From NCBI RefSeq assembly GCF_000021725.1, contig NC_012115.1, forward strand, positions 576,001 to 640,000: a DNA stretch of 64,000 nt, in the 5' to 3' direction. The number at the start of each line of letters is the position of its first letter. Positions within the stretch are counted from its first letter, which is position 1. This stretch comes from Nautilia profundicola AmH. Its GTDB lineage: Bacteria; Campylobacterota; Campylobacteria; Campylobacterales; Nautiliaceae. This document shows, in pieces, positions 9,408 through 18,723 of the stretch. Made by a program: the position numbers and the translations under genes. The notes below the pieces were generated by a model. The model was given only the letters and a program-made list of their open reading frames with translations, was not told the origin of the DNA and did no database searches.

Positions 9408-9954
9408 ATGTATATCATGTGATGAATTTTCTTTTGAGGTAATATGTCAAAAGTGTCAATCGAGATATTTGAAACCTAAAATAAGAAAGAATAACAATAT
9501 AGTTTCTTTTTATGATTATGAAAGTATTGAACATTTAATTAAATATAAATATGATAAATTCGGTCATAGGATATTTAAAATATTATCCGGATTGTCTTTA
9601 AAAAAGTTTGCATCAGAGATTAAAGATTCGTTTTATGTTATACCTATAGATGATAAAATCGACAAAGGCTTCTCTCATACCGCAATAATGGCTAAAAGTA
9701 TGAAGAATTCATATGTTACGCCAATATATCATGTCCTACATTCACAAAACAATACCAAATATGCAGGTAAATCTTTAGAATATAGATTAAACAATCCGAG
9801 AGATTTTAAATATACCGGTCCAAAAGAAATTGATGTTATATTATTAGATGATATTTCCACTACAGGCCTTACATTAAATGAGGCTAAAGAATGTCTGAAA
9901 AAAAACGGAGTAAATGTTGCTTTGAGCGTTGTTTTGGCAAATTTGAAGAAATAA
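9400..9954 (+). CDS. ComF/CtsW-like phosphoribosyltransferase-fold protein (competence-associated)
   Basis: About 184 residues. The C-terminal part is a type I phosphoribosyltransferase fold with the PRPP-loop sequence LLDDISTTGLT. The N-terminal CISC…CQKC pair of CxxC motifs is the zinc ribbon typical of ComF proteins needed for natural transformation. The conventional start (TTG 9469) would delete this zinc ribbon; the open frame extends upstream to a stop at 9370 with no ATG, GTG or TTG. The best start is ATT at 9400, preceded by AAGGA at 9390-9394. The gene lies just before gyrA, as ctsW does in Campylobacter jejuni. Confidence 0.78.
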   Translation: MFKCISCDEFSFEVICQKCQSRYLKPKIRKNNNIVSFYDYESIEHLIKYKYDKFGHRIFKILSGLSLKKFASEIKDSFYVIPIDDKIDKGFSHTAIMAKSMKNSYVTPIYHVLHSQNNTKYAGKSLEYRLNNPRDFKYTGPKEIDVILLDDISTTGLTLNEAKECLKKNGVNVALSVVLANLKK

Positions 9955-9965
9955 TTTGGTATAAT
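9955..9965 (+). promoter_or_regulatory. Extended -10 promoter of gyrA (TTTGGTATAAT)
   Basis: TTTGGTATAAT lies 32 bases upstream of the gyrA ATG. The same 11 bases occur before panB and trpA (both strands), ileS and the TAXI receptor gene, so this is a recurrent promoter signature in this genome. No clear -35 element, as is usual for epsilonproteobacterial sigma-70 promoters. Confidence 0.65.
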
Positions 9966-9996
9966 ATATCTCAAAAATGAAAATTAAAGGATATTA

Positions 9997-12447
9997 ATGC
10001 AAGTAATTCCTGTTAGTATTGAAGAGACTCTTTCAAAAAGCTATCTTGAATATTCAATGAGTGTAATTGTCGGACGTGCTCTTCCGGATGTTAGAGACGG
10101 ACTTAAGCCAGTTCATAGAAGAATACTTTATGCAATGCATAAAATGGGCATAACAGCCGGAAGTGCATATAAAAAATCTGCAAGAATCGTAGGGGATGTT
10201 ATAGGTAAATACCATCCTCACGGAGATAGTGCGGTTTATGAAGCACTTGTAAGAATGGCTCAGCCGTTTTCTATGAGAATGCCTCTTATTGACGGGCAGG
10301 GGAACTTCGGTAGCATTGACGGTGACAATGCCGCGGCTATGAGATATACGGAAGCCAGACTTACTAAAATTGCTGAAGAATTATTAAAAGACATAGATAA
10401 AGATACTGTTGATTTTATTCCGAACTACGACGGAACTGAAAGAGAACCTGTAGTATTACCAGCAAGGTTTCCAAACCTTCTTGTTAACGGAAGTAGTGGT
10501 ATCGCCGTAGGTATGGCGACAAACATTCCTCCTCATAATCTTGAAGAGCTTATTGACGCTCTAATTTATATGATTGACAATAAAGACGCGACACTCGAAG
10601 ATATACTGCAGTTTGTAAAAGGGCCAGACTTTCCTACAGGCGGTACTATTTTCGGTAAAAGCGGGATTATCGAAGCATATAAAACGGGAAGAGGAAGCAT
10701 TAAAATAAGAGCGAAACACCATATTGAACACAAAGGGAACAAAGAAGTAATCGTAATAGACGAACTTCCTTTCCAGGTAAATAAAGCTAAACTGATTGAG
10801 AAAATTAGTGATCTGGTAAAAGATAAGGTTGTTGAAGGTATCAGCGAAGTCAGAGATGAAAGTGACAGGGAAGGAATCAGGGTTGTAATTGAGCTTAAAA
10901 AAGACGCAATGAGCGAAATAATCTTAAACAACCTTTATAAACATACTCAAATGCAAGTAAGCTTTGGTATTAATATGCTGGGAATTTATGACAAACAGCC
11001 GAAACTTTTCAATCTGTTTGAACTTCTTGACATATTCATCAAACATAGAAAAACAGTAGTTATAAGAAGAACAATTTACGAACTTGAAGAAGCTAAAAAA
11101 AGAGCGCATATTTTAGAAGGTTTACTAATTGCGCTTGCAAATATAGATGAAGTCGTAGAAATTATTAAAAAATCAAACGATACGAAAGAAGCAAAAGAAA
11201 ATCTCATAAATAGATTTGAGCTTACTGACGTACAGGCTCAGGCTATTCTTGATATGAGACTTGCACGTCTTACTTCGCTTGAAGTTGAAAAGCTTGAAAA
11301 CGAATATAAAGAACTTATGGAAAAAATCGAATATCTAAATTCAATTCTTAAAGACGAAAATATCCTAAACGGAGTTATTAAAGACGAACTTCTTGAAATT
11401 AAGAAAAAATATCCGACTCCAAGACTTACAAACATCGAAGAGGATTATGACGCAATCGATATAGAAGATCTAATCCCTAACGAAGAGATGGTTGTAACAA
11501 TCACTCACAGAGGATATGTAAAAAGAGTGCCTCTAAAAGCTTACGAAAGACAAAACAGAGGCGGTAAAGGTAAAAAAGCCCTTACGATTTATGAAGATGA
11601 CTTTATTGAAGACTTTTATGTAGCAAATTCACATGACACTCTAATGATTATAACAGATAGAGGACAGCTTCACTGGCTGAAAGTTTATAGAATTCCGGAA
11701 GGTAGCAGAACAAGTAAAGGAAAGGCTATAGTAAATCTTATTAATCTTGATAAAGACGAAAAAATACAGACTATAATCAAAACCGAAGATTTTGATGAGA
11801 GTAAATCATTAGCATTCTTTACTAAAAACGGAATTGTGAAAAGAACTAATTTAAGCGAGTTTAAAAACATTAGAAGTACAGGTGTTAGAGCTATTACAAT
11901 TGATGAGGGAGACGAGCTTGTAACAGCTAAAATTGTTGAACCGGGCGATAAAGAACTCTTTATCGTTACTAAAAAAGGCATGGCAATCAGATTCCCTGTT
12001 GATACCGTAAGGGAAATGGGTAGAACAGCAAGAGGTGTTACAGGTATAAGATTTAAAATTGAAGGTGATGAAGTTGTTGGAGCACTTGCGCTTCAAGATG
12101 AAAACCAAGAAATTCTTACACTTAGCGAAAAAGGATTCGGAAAACGTACCGAAGCAAACCTTTACAGACTTACAAACAGAGGCGGTAAAGGTGTTATCGC
12201 CATGAAACTTACAAATAAAACAGGAGATCTTGTAGGTGTTGTTGCAACTGAAAAAGATCATGATCTTATGGTACTTACGAGCAGTGGCAAAATGATAAGA
12301 GTTTCTATCGATAGCATAAGCAAAACAGGTAAAAACACTCAAGGTGTAAGAGTTGTGAAACTTGATGATGGTGATAAAGTTGTTTCACTTGCGAAAACTC
12401 CGAGCGAAAAAGAAGAAGAAGGGACTCTTTTTGACGATGAAGAGTAA
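9997..12447 (+). CDS. gyrA: DNA gyrase subunit A
   Basis: 816 residues. This is the breakage-reunion subunit of type IIA topoisomerase, which with GyrB introduces negative supercoils. The winged-helix domain contains the catalytic Tyr117 (AAAMRYTEA) and the quinolone-determining segment [10 protein letters not shown], with Ser78 and Glu82 at the positions of E. coli Ser83 and Asp87. The coiled-coil tower is followed by a C-terminal beta-pinwheel holding the GyrA box QNRGGKG, which separates gyrase from ParC. It has its own promoter and is followed after 46 bases by flgP, the Campylobacter order. Confidence 0.97.
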   Translation: MQVIPVSIEETLSKSYLEYSMSVIVGRALPDVRDGLKPVHRRILYAMHKMGITAGSAYKKSARIVGDVIGKYHPHGDSAVYEALVRMAQPFSMRMPLIDGQGNFGSIDGDNAAAMRYTEARLTKIAEELLKDIDKDTVDFIPNYDGTEREPVVLPARFPNLLVNGSSGIAVGMATNIPPHNLEELIDALIYMIDNKDATLEDILQFVKGPDFPTGGTIFGKSGIIEAYKTGRGSIKIRAKHHIEHKGNKEVIVIDELPFQVNKAKLIEKISDLVKDKVVEGISEVRDESDREGIRVVIELKKDAMSEIILNNLYKHTQMQVSFGINMLGIYDKQPKLFNLFELLDIFIKHRKTVVIRRTIYELEEAKKRAHILEGLLIALANIDEVVEIIKKSNDTKEAKENLINRFELTDVQAQAILDMRLARLTSLEVEKLENEYKELMEKIEYLNSILKDENILNGVIKDELLEIKKKYPTPRLTNIEEDYDAIDIEDLIPNEEMVVTITHRGYVKRVPLKAYERQNRGGKGKKALTIYEDDFIEDFYVANSHDTLMIITDRGQLHWLKVYRIPEGSRTSKGKAIVNLINLDKDEKIQTIIKTEDFDESKSLAFFTKNGIVKRTNLSEFKNIRSTGVRAITIDEGDELVTAKIVEPGDKELFIVTKKGMAIRFPVDTVREMGRTARGVTGIRFKIEGDEVVGALALQDENQEILTLSEKGFGKRTEANLYRLTNRGGKGVIAMKLTNKTGDLVGVVATEKDHDLMVLTSSGKMIRVSIDSISKTGKNTQGVRVVKLDDGDKVVSLAKTPSEKEEEGTLFDDEE

Positions 12448-12493
12448 AATTTTTTTAAAATATGCCGATATTGAAAACAAAAAAGGCTTAAGA

Positions 12494-13096
12494 ATGAAAA
12501 AAGTTATTATTGCGTCTTTAGCGTTATTTAGTTTAGGTTGTGCAGCTACAACGAGTGATACTCCTGCACAGACTGCTAATACACAACAATCACAGCCGCA
12601 ACCGTATAATTCTCAACAGGTTATCAAAAATGAAGTTAATATTTTACCTCCTGTTCAACAGCCGGCGCCTAAAAGCGATACATCAGAAAAACAGGTGAAA
12701 AAGGACACAGTTGATATAAACTCTATTAATGTTGATGCCACAATTGAAAATTCGCCCGTACTTAAAAAAAGTTCTATTGTTACACTTCAGGTAGAAGGTT
12801 TGGGAGTGGCTCCTACTAACGCTCAAAGTATTCCTCAAGCGAAAGTTATGGCGAGACGAGCTGCTATAGCAGACGCATATAGAGCTCTTGCGGAAAAAAT
12901 GTACGGTATTAGAGTTAAAGGTAGAGAAACAGTGAGAGATTTAATGCTTAAAAACTCTGAAGTAAGAACCGATGTTTACGGACTTATAAGAGGAGCCTGT
13001 ATACAAGAAGAAAGCTTTAAAGACGGTATTTATACAGTAATAATGAGTGTAAAACTTGATGTAAGGAAATGGAATAAATATATTAACAATAATTAG
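12494..13096 (+). CDS. flgP: FlgP-like LPP20 outer-membrane lipoprotein
   Basis: A lipoprotein of 200 residues. The leader MKKVIIASLALFSLGC ends in a lipobox with Cys16. A Gln/Pro-rich disordered linker (about 20-75) leads to an LPP20 domain (about 95-195) with the diagnostic AKVMARRAAIADAYRALAEK helix. In Campylobacter, FlgP forms the basal disk around the flagellar motor and lies between gyrA and flgQ-flgR, exactly as here. An upstream in-frame ATG at 12362 lies inside gyrA and is not the start; AAAGG at 12482-12486 fits 12494. Confidence 0.88.
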   Translation: MKKVIIASLALFSLGCAATTSDTPAQTANTQQSQPQPYNSQQVIKNEVNILPPVQQPAPKSDTSEKQVKKDTVDINSINVDATIENSPVLKKSSIVTLQVEGLGVAPTNAQSIPQAKVMARRAAIADAYRALAEKMYGIRVKGRETVRDLMLKNSEVRTDVYGLIRGACIQEESFKDGIYTVIMSVKLDVRKWNKYINNN

Positions 13097-13430
13097 CCTT
13101 CCCCTTTTTCTTTTTGCTGATTATTATCTTTCATATAGTGCTGTAATTAAAAATTCATTATTAATATCTTCAAAATTAGAATGTTCTAAAACTCTAACGG
13201 GCAGCTCTGCCAAAAATAAATTATTATTTACTCTCGATGTTGATGCGCAAGATCCCATAGAAATATGCGCAAAATATAAAAATCAGATTATTGATAATCT
13301 TTTGAAATACAAAACAATAATAAATGCCGAATATTTAGAGAATGATAGAGTTAAAATAGTTTTTTTACCTCACAGATTTGATATCATTATAAAAAATCAA
13401 GTAGCATACTTTTATTTAAAAGGTGATTAA
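13074..13430 (+). CDS. flgQ: FlgQ-like periplasmic protein with non-standard start codon
   Basis: An uninterrupted frame runs from after a stop at 13062 to TAA at 13428-13430 and encodes about 118 residues. The first part, ILTIISLPLFLFADYY, is a good signal peptide, followed by a small soluble domain. It sits between the FlgP and FlgR genes, where Campylobacter jejuni has flgQ, a factor needed for flagellar motility, and has a comparable size. The frame contains no ATG, GTG or TTG near its beginning. The most likely start is ATA at 13074, six bases after AAGGA (13063-13067), or a later ATA/ATT by reinitiation at the flgP stop. The gene ends in TAATG with flgR. Identification rests on position, size and signal peptide. 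Confidence 0.7.
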   Translation: MNILTIISLPLFLFADYYLSYSAVIKNSLLISSKLECSKTLTGSSAKNKLLFTLDVDAQDPIEICAKYKNQIIDNLLKYKTIINAEYLENDRVKIVFLPHRFDIIIKNQVAYFYLKGD

Positions 13431-14545
13431 TGAAAATAGCCATAGTTGAAGATGATATTAATATGAGAAAATCTTTATCTCTTGCGCTTAAAAGCGAGGG
13501 ATATGATGTTGTTGAATTTAGACACGCATTAGATGCTCTTAAAAAGTTAGACGACAGTATTGATTTGATTATAAGTGATATCACAATGCCTAAAATGGAC
13601 GGCATAGAATTTGTAAAAGAACTTGGCGGCAAATATGACGTTATTATGATTACCGGAAATGCAACTCTTAATAAAGCCATAGAAGCCTTGAGACTTGGTG
13701 TTAAAGACTTTTTAACAAAACCTTTTGAAATAGAAGATTTAATAGCTGCTATTGAGAGAAAAAGAAAAGTTAAAGAAAAAACAAAAGGTAAAAAAGCAGA
13801 ATTTAAGCCTGAATTTATCGCTGTCGATGAAAATACCAAAAAAATAATTGAAATGGCAAAAAAAGTTGCTCCCACTATGGTCAATGTTATGCTGCTTGGT
13901 GAAAGTGGAGTAGGGAAAGAAGAATTTGCGAAATTTATACACATGAATTCAGGTAGGGGAGAATTTATAGCAGTGAATATGAGCGCAATTCCTGAAAATT
14001 TGATTGAAAGTGAATTGTTTGGATATGAAAAAGGCGCTTTCACCGATGCTACCCAAAGTAAACCCGGTCTTTTTGAATTAGCTCAAGGCGGAACACTTTT
14101 TTTAGATGAAATAGGAGAAATGCCTTATAATTTGCAAGCGAAATTATTAAGAATATTACAAGAAAAAGAATTTTTTAGATTAGGTGGTACAAAGCCTATA
14201 AAACTTGATGTTAGAATTATTAGTGCAACTAATCAAAATATTGATGAAATGATTAAAAATAACAAATTCAGGGAAGATTTATATTATAGATTAAATACGA
14301 TTCCTATAAAAATACCACCATTAAGAGAGAGAAAAAACGATATAATTCCAATTGCCGAAAACATTTTGACAAAAACCGTTAAAGAATACGGATTTAAAAA
14401 TAAAATTTTAAGTGATGAGGCTAAAGAAACGTTACTTGATTATGAATGGCCCGGAAATATAAGAGAATTGATAAATGTAATTGAAAGGGCAGTAATTTTA
14501 AGTGATAATGAAATTATAGAAAAAAAAGATTTGATTTTAATATAA
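13430..14545 (+). CDS. flgR: FlgR, sigma-54-dependent flagellar response regulator lacking a DNA-binding domain
   Basis: NtrC-family regulator of 371 residues. The receiver domain (1-115) has acidic pocket EDD (7-9) and phospho-acceptor Asp50. The AAA+ domain (about 130-365) has Walker A GESGVGKE, the sigma-54 contact loop written GAFTDA instead of GAFTGA, and Walker B GTLFLDEIGE. It ends right after the AAA+ lid, with no helix-turn-helix. This is the known architecture of Helicobacter/Campylobacter FlgR, which activates RpoN-dependent rod-hook genes with FlgS without enhancer binding. It is coupled to flgQ (TAATG). Confidence 0.93.
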   Translation: MKIAIVEDDINMRKSLSLALKSEGYDVVEFRHALDALKKLDDSIDLIISDITMPKMDGIEFVKELGGKYDVIMITGNATLNKAIEALRLGVKDFLTKPFEIEDLIAAIERKRKVKEKTKGKKAEFKPEFIAVDENTKKIIEMAKKVAPTMVNVMLLGESGVGKEEFAKFIHMNSGRGEFIAVNMSAIPENLIESELFGYEKGAFTDATQSKPGLFELAQGGTLFLDEIGEMPYNLQAKLLRILQEKEFFRLGGTKPIKLDVRIISATNQNIDEMIKNNKFREDLYYRLNTIPIKIPPLRERKNDIIPIAENILTKTVKEYGFKNKILSDEAKETLLDYEWPGNIRELINVIERAVILSDNEIIEKKDLILI

Positions 14546-14554
14546 GGAGAGTAT

Positions 14555-15586
14555 ATGTATAATATTGCAATAGCAGGAGCTACAGGGGCAGTAGGAGAAG
14601 AGTTATTAAGAGTTATAGAGGAATTTGACTTACCGGTTAAAAAGTTGGTTCCTTTAGCAAGTGCGAGAAGTGTAGGTAAAGAAGTAGAGTTTAAAGGAGA
14701 AACACTTAAAGTAAAAGAATTAACTTGTGAGGTTTTTGAAGAAGAAGAAATTGATATCGCTTTCTTTTCTGCAGGCGGAAGTGTAAGCGCTAAATTTGCT
14801 CCGTGTGCGGCAAAAGCGGGTGCGGTAGTTATTGACAATACAAGCTATTTTAGAATGAATCCGGATGTACCTTTAGTTGTTCCGGAAGTTAACCCTGAAG
14901 ATATAGTTTTATGGAAAAAAACAGGTATTATTGCCAACCCTAACTGTTCAACTATACAGATGGTTATTTCTCTTGCACCTTTACACAAAGAATTTGGTAT
15001 TAAAAGAGTAGACGTAGCTACTTATCAGGCGGTAAGCGGTGCAGGTAAAAAAGGTATGGAGGAGCTGTTTGAACAGATGAGAGCAGTTTTTAACTTTAAA
15101 CTTGATAAAAAAGTTGAAGAAAGGGAAGTCTTCCAACATCAAATAGCTTTAAACGTGATACCGCATATTGATAAATTTATGGATAACGGATTTACTAAAG
15201 AAGAGATGAAGATGGTAAATGAAACTAATAAAATTATGCATTCTAATATTCAAGTGGCTCCTACATGTGTGAGAGTACCTGTACTTAGAAGTCACAGTGA
15301 AGCAATAACAATTTATTGTGAAAAAGAAGTTTCCGTTGAAAGAGCAAGAGAAGTACTCGCAAATTTTGAAGATGTAAAAGTGGTTGATAATCCGGAAAAA
15401 AACGAATACCCTATGCCAATAATAGCAACAGATACTGATTATGTCTATGTGGGAAGAATCAGAAAAGATTTATATGATCCAAAAGTTTTACATTTCTTTA
15501 ATGTAGCGGATCAAATTAGAGTTGGTGCTGCAACTAATGCAGTGAGAATCGCTAAAAAATGGATAGAAATGGAGGGAGACAAATAA
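14555..15586 (+). CDS. asd: Aspartate-semialdehyde dehydrogenase
   Basis: 343 residues; reduces aspartyl phosphate to aspartate semialdehyde with NADPH, supplying lysine/diaminopimelate, threonine and methionine synthesis. Seen: N-terminal Rossmann motif GATGAVGEE, the nucleophile Cys131 in NPNCSTIQ, and the later catalytic His in the segment VPVLRSHSEA. It lies nine bases after flgR and overlaps the YqhA-family gene (TAATG), continuing the gene order known from Campylobacter jejuni. Confidence 0.96.
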   Translation: MYNIAIAGATGAVGEELLRVIEEFDLPVKKLVPLASARSVGKEVEFKGETLKVKELTCEVFEEEEIDIAFFSAGGSVSAKFAPCAAKAGAVVIDNTSYFRMNPDVPLVVPEVNPEDIVLWKKTGIIANPNCSTIQMVISLAPLHKEFGIKRVDVATYQAVSGAGKKGMEELFEQMRAVFNFKLDKKVEEREVFQHQIALNVIPHIDKFMDNGFTKEEMKMVNETNKIMHSNIQVAPTCVRVPVLRSHSEAITIYCEKEVSVERAREVLANFEDVKVVDNPEKNEYPMPIIATDTDYVYVGRIRKDLYDPKVLHFFNVADQIRVGAATNAVRIAKKWIEMEGDK

Positions 15587-16110
15587 TGGAAAAAAGAGGA
15601 ATTATTGAGGCCCTTTTTGAAGGCGGACTTTGGAGAAGTAGATTAATTGCCATATTAGCTGTGGTTTTTGGGATGATTGGAAGTATTGTTCTTTTTTTTG
15701 TTGCAAGTTATGATATTGTAATGATTGCAAAAAAAACTTATCTGTTTTTCTTTGGTAATTATCATCCGAATAATTTCCATGAAATATTAATAGGTAAAAT
15801 AATAGGTGCTGTTGATTTATATTTAATAGCTGTTGTGTTATTAATTTTCGCATTTGGGATTTATGAACTGTTTATCAGTGAAATAGATGATGCTGAAAAT
15901 AGTGAAGTAGGAAAAAAAATACTTGCTATTCACAGTTTAGACGAACTTAAAGACAAACTCGGAAAAGTTGTAGTAATGGTTCTTATTGTCGGATTTTTTA
16001 AAAGAGTTATGCATATGGAATTTGCAACTCCTATAGAAATGCTATATCTTGCGGGTAGTATTTTAGCCCTTGCATTAGCACTTTATTATATGCATAAAGG
16101 TGAGCATTAA
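15586..16110 (+). CDS. YqhA (UPF0114) family membrane protein
   Basis: 174 residues with four membrane helices (about 18-42, 70-95, 118-138 and 146-166). The N-terminal segment MEKRGIIEALFEGGLWRSRL and the acidic loop ELFISEIDDAE match the UPF0114/YqhA family, whose function is unknown. I take the ATG at 15586, which overlaps the asd stop codon, rather than the in-frame ATG 27 bases upstream inside asd. It is coupled to asd and is probably the last gene of the flg-asd transcript. Confidence 0.85.
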   Translation: MEKRGIIEALFEGGLWRSRLIAILAVVFGMIGSIVLFFVASYDIVMIAKKTYLFFFGNYHPNNFHEILIGKIIGAVDLYLIAVVLLIFAFGIYELFISEIDDAENSEVGKKILAIHSLDELKDKLGKVVVMVLIVGFFKRVMHMEFATPIEMLYLAGSILALALALYYMHKGEH

Positions 16111-16134
16111 TAAATATAACAATTGAGGTGATAT

Positions 16135-17031
16135 ATGAAGTACATATTCGGTCCCGTGGCTTCAAGGCGTTTTGGTATGAGTCTTGGAGTCGATCTCTCT
16201 CCTGATAAAAAAAGATGTAATTTTGACTGTATATACTGCGAACTTGACCCTGCAAAACCTGTAAATGAATATGATAACCCTCCAAAACCCGAGGAGATTT
16301 TAAAAGAAATTAATGAAGCGGTAAAGAAATTTGATTTTGAGGTTTTAACCATTACAAGCAACGGTGAACCCACACTTTATCCTTATCTTGACGAGCTTGT
16401 AAACTTAATTAAAAATCAAAAACTTTTAATTTTGAGCAATTCATCAACAATTGACAATAAAAGAATTCAAAAAACACTTTGTAAATTTGATATTGTCAAG
16501 CTGTCTTTAGATGCTGTAACGCCAAAAATATTTAAAAAAATCGATAGACCTCATAAAGATGTAAGAATTGAAAATATTATACAAGGTATGATTGAATTTA
16601 GAAAAATATATCAAGGTGAGCTTATAATTGAAATCCTTGTTGTAAAAGGTATAAATGATAAAGAAGAAGAGTTTGAGAAAATAAATGAAGTTTTAAAAGA
16701 GATTAAACCAGACAGAGTGGATATTTCGACTATCGACAGACCTCCGGCATATAATGTGGAGGGTGTCTCAATTGATAGATTATTCGAACTTTCTACAAAA
16801 ATTCATAACCAGCATATTTTTATTCCTACACGTGAAAAAATCAACTTTAAAGTAGAAAACTTGAATAAAGAAGCTTTACTTACAACATTAAAAAAAAGAC
16901 CTTTTAGCGAAACGGATATAAAAAATATTTTTGACGAACATACACAGAGAATCTTTAATGACATAATGAAAGAAAATTTAATTGAAGAGGTATGGGTAGG
17001 CGGAGTTAAATTTTATAAAGCTATCGTTTAA
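16135..17031 (+). CDS. Radical SAM protein (COG0731-like)
   Basis: 298 residues. Cys28, Cys32 and Cys35 (CNFDCIYC) form the CxxxCxxC motif that binds the 4Fe-4S cluster used to cleave S-adenosylmethionine. The opening FGPVASRRFGMSLG and the downstream segments TSNGEPTLYP and KLSLDAV are typical of the Fe-S oxidoreductase group related to wyosine-synthesis TYW1. No accessory cluster motif is visible, and the last 60 residues look like a small winged-helix domain. Substrate unknown. GAGGTGATAT precedes the start; it lies 24 bases after the YqhA gene. Confidence 0.85.
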   Translation: MKYIFGPVASRRFGMSLGVDLSPDKKRCNFDCIYCELDPAKPVNEYDNPPKPEEILKEINEAVKKFDFEVLTITSNGEPTLYPYLDELVNLIKNQKLLILSNSSTIDNKRIQKTLCKFDIVKLSLDAVTPKIFKKIDRPHKDVRIENIIQGMIEFRKIYQGELIIEILVVKGINDKEEEFEKINEVLKEIKPDRVDISTIDRPPAYNVEGVSIDRLFELSTKIHNQHIFIPTREKINFKVENLNKEALLTTLKKRPFSETDIKNIFDEHTQRIFNDIMKENLIEEVWVGGVKFYKAIV

Positions 17032-17097
17032 ATTATTTTGTAGTTTAATAACTAAGTAAATAATATAATCACATAATTTAATCATCAAAGGATATAA

Positions 17098-17604
17098 ATG
17101 AAAGAGTTTTTGAATGTCTTGAGGGTGTTAATAGCTGTAGATGTGGGTATTGTTGTTTTTTGTTATTTAGAAAATAATATGATTTGGCTTTATAATACAC
17201 AAATAGCTTTTTTTAGTGTCAGTTTAATTATTTTAGGTAGTTTTATTGGTTATTCAAATATGGTAAGGGCACAAATTCAAAATGGTAATGTAGGTGAGGA
17301 TATTTTGAAAAAATACGAGGATCCTTACAACCTTGATGATGATGAAGATGAAATCAAAGAAGAAGATTTAAAAAAATATAAAAATAGAAAACTTAAATGG
17401 TATGAAGCTGTTTTGTTTTATTTTAAAGGCGGATTTAATTTTTTAAGAATAGCAGGATATATAGCCTTAATAGCGGGGTTTTTATGGCTAAGTAAAAATA
17501 ATATATTTGATTATATCAGTTTTTTATTTGGAGTTAGTATTGTTCCGGCGGTTGCTTTAATATATTTATTTGTATCAAGGAAAAGATTTAATAAAGCTGA
17601 TTGA
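17098..17604 (+). CDS. Uncharacterised four-helix membrane protein
   Basis: 168 residues. Two N-terminal helices (about 6-24 and 32-51), a cytoplasmic segment with a strongly acidic patch (residues 75-95: DDDEDEIKEED), and two C-terminal helices (about 118-135 and 141-160). CAAAGG precedes the ATG. It has the look of a conserved membrane protein of Campylobacterota, but I cannot name the family. It is followed by a separate promoter for the next gene. Confidence 0.7.
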   Translation: MKEFLNVLRVLIAVDVGIVVFCYLENNMIWLYNTQIAFFSVSLIILGSFIGYSNMVRAQIQNGNVGEDILKKYEDPYNLDDDEDEIKEEDLKKYKNRKLKWYEAVLFYFKGGFNFLRIAGYIALIAGFLWLSKNNIFDYISFLFGVSIVPAVALIYLFVSRKRFNKAD

Positions 17605-17630
17605 CATTAACTCAACTTTTCTGATATAAT
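17601..17630 (+). promoter_or_regulatory. Sigma-70 promoter for the 17653 gene
   Basis: TTGACA (17601-17606) and TATAAT (17625-17630) with an 18-base spacer. The -35 overlaps the end of the upstream gene. The expected start site is near 17637, with AGGAGGGG just before the ATG at 17653, a very strong ribosome binding site. Confidence 0.75.
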
Positions 17631-17652
17631 ATATAAAAAACAGGAGGGGAAA

Positions 17653-18723
17653 ATGGGTAGATTATACGGGAAAGTTGAAAGTGTAGAAGATATAAGCAGA
17701 ATTAATTGTTTGATACGTGACGAAATGTTAGTAGTAAATAGTGCTGCGGAATTAACTGACTTAAAAAAAAGAAGTGATTATTTATGTACTTTGACATTTT
17801 CACCGTTCTGGAAGAAAAAATTCGGGGATAAAATAGAAGAGGTAAGAGATGTTGCGTTAAAAGAGAATAGAGCAACAGTTAAAACTGCAAATTATGTATC
17901 ACAGTATAAAAACTTTAATAAAACGTATGAACCGTGGAAAAAAGAGATAGATATTGAAGAAGAACTTAAAAAAATACCTGATGAGGTTGTAAGTGAACTT
18001 ACTGAATCTATTTTTACATTACAAAACAGTGTTCAAATACTTGAAGACTTAAGAAATAGTTTTTGTGAAATTAGAAAAGCCGCCGTATTGTGTGACAATG
18101 TTGAATGTCTTGATAAACTGAAAAAGGCTGTGGACATATTATCAACATTACCTTATCTTGAAAGTTTTAAAGTACATTTTGATGAAGGAATATTATCTGC
18201 AATAGATGCTCTTATCAATACTGAGAAAGAAAGAAGTGTTAATTTAATCAATATTATCGCACAAGTAAATAATTGGGATAGATTTTATCAATCCATAAGT
18301 GAAAATGATTTTGAAACTACAGCAGAAAATTATTTAGACAAACTTTTAGAAGAAGAAGAGAAAGCAAACACATATATTCCTACAGAAATGAAATATAAAG
18401 GTGGTGCAAGAGTTCTTTGGCTTGTATATTATCATCCTGAGAAAAAAAGAGAATATGCAAAAAGAATATATTTTCCAAGTAATGCTGAAAATATAAAAAT
18501 TGAAGGACCGGGAGAATATAAAAATAGATTTGGAAATAAAGTTTGGGGTATTAAAATAACGTACGAAATGGAAATAAGCCCTACTATTATTCATGTAAGA
18601 GGAAAAGAAATACATCTTCCTGCAAGAAAAGTTACAAAAACTAAAATAGTCGAAGTTCCTAAATATGCTCAGAATATAAGAATTTTAGAAGAAAAACCAC
18701 AAAGTGCGATGGATATCGCTTAA
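17653..18723 (+). CDS. Uncharacterised cytoplasmic protein, strongly expressed signals
   Basis: 356 residues with no signal peptide or membrane helix. Residues about 95-240 are largely helical with heptad character (probable coiled coils); the last 120 residues contain aromatic beta-type segments (VLWLVYYHPEKKREYAKRIYF, then an IEGPGEY turn). There is no recognisable catalytic motif. A near-consensus promoter and AGGAGGGG ribosome binding site suggest it is abundant. Its 3' end overlaps the convergent membrane protein gene by four bases. Function unknown. Confidence 0.7.
   Translation: MGRLYGKVESVEDISRINCLIRDEMLVVNSAAELTDLKKRSDYLCTLTFSPFWKKKFGDKIEEVRDVALKENRATVKTANYVSQYKNFNKTYEPWKKEIDIEEELKKIPDEVVSELTESIFTLQNSVQILEDLRNSFCEIRKAAVLCDNVECLDKLKKAVDILSTLPYLESFKVHFDEGILSAIDALINTEKERSVNLINIIAQVNNWDRFYQSISENDFETTAENYLDKLLEEEEKANTYIPTEMKYKGGARVLWLVYYHPEKKREYAKRIYFPSNAENIKIEGPGEYKNRFGNKVWGIKITYEMEISPTIIHVRGKEIHLPARKVTKTKIVEVPKYAQNIRILEEKPQSAMDIA

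Noticed and set aside
11851..12342. 163-codon frame antisense to gyrA
   Set aside because: Cys/Phe/Ser-rich shadow of the gyrA beta-pinwheel repeats, without start signals or homology.
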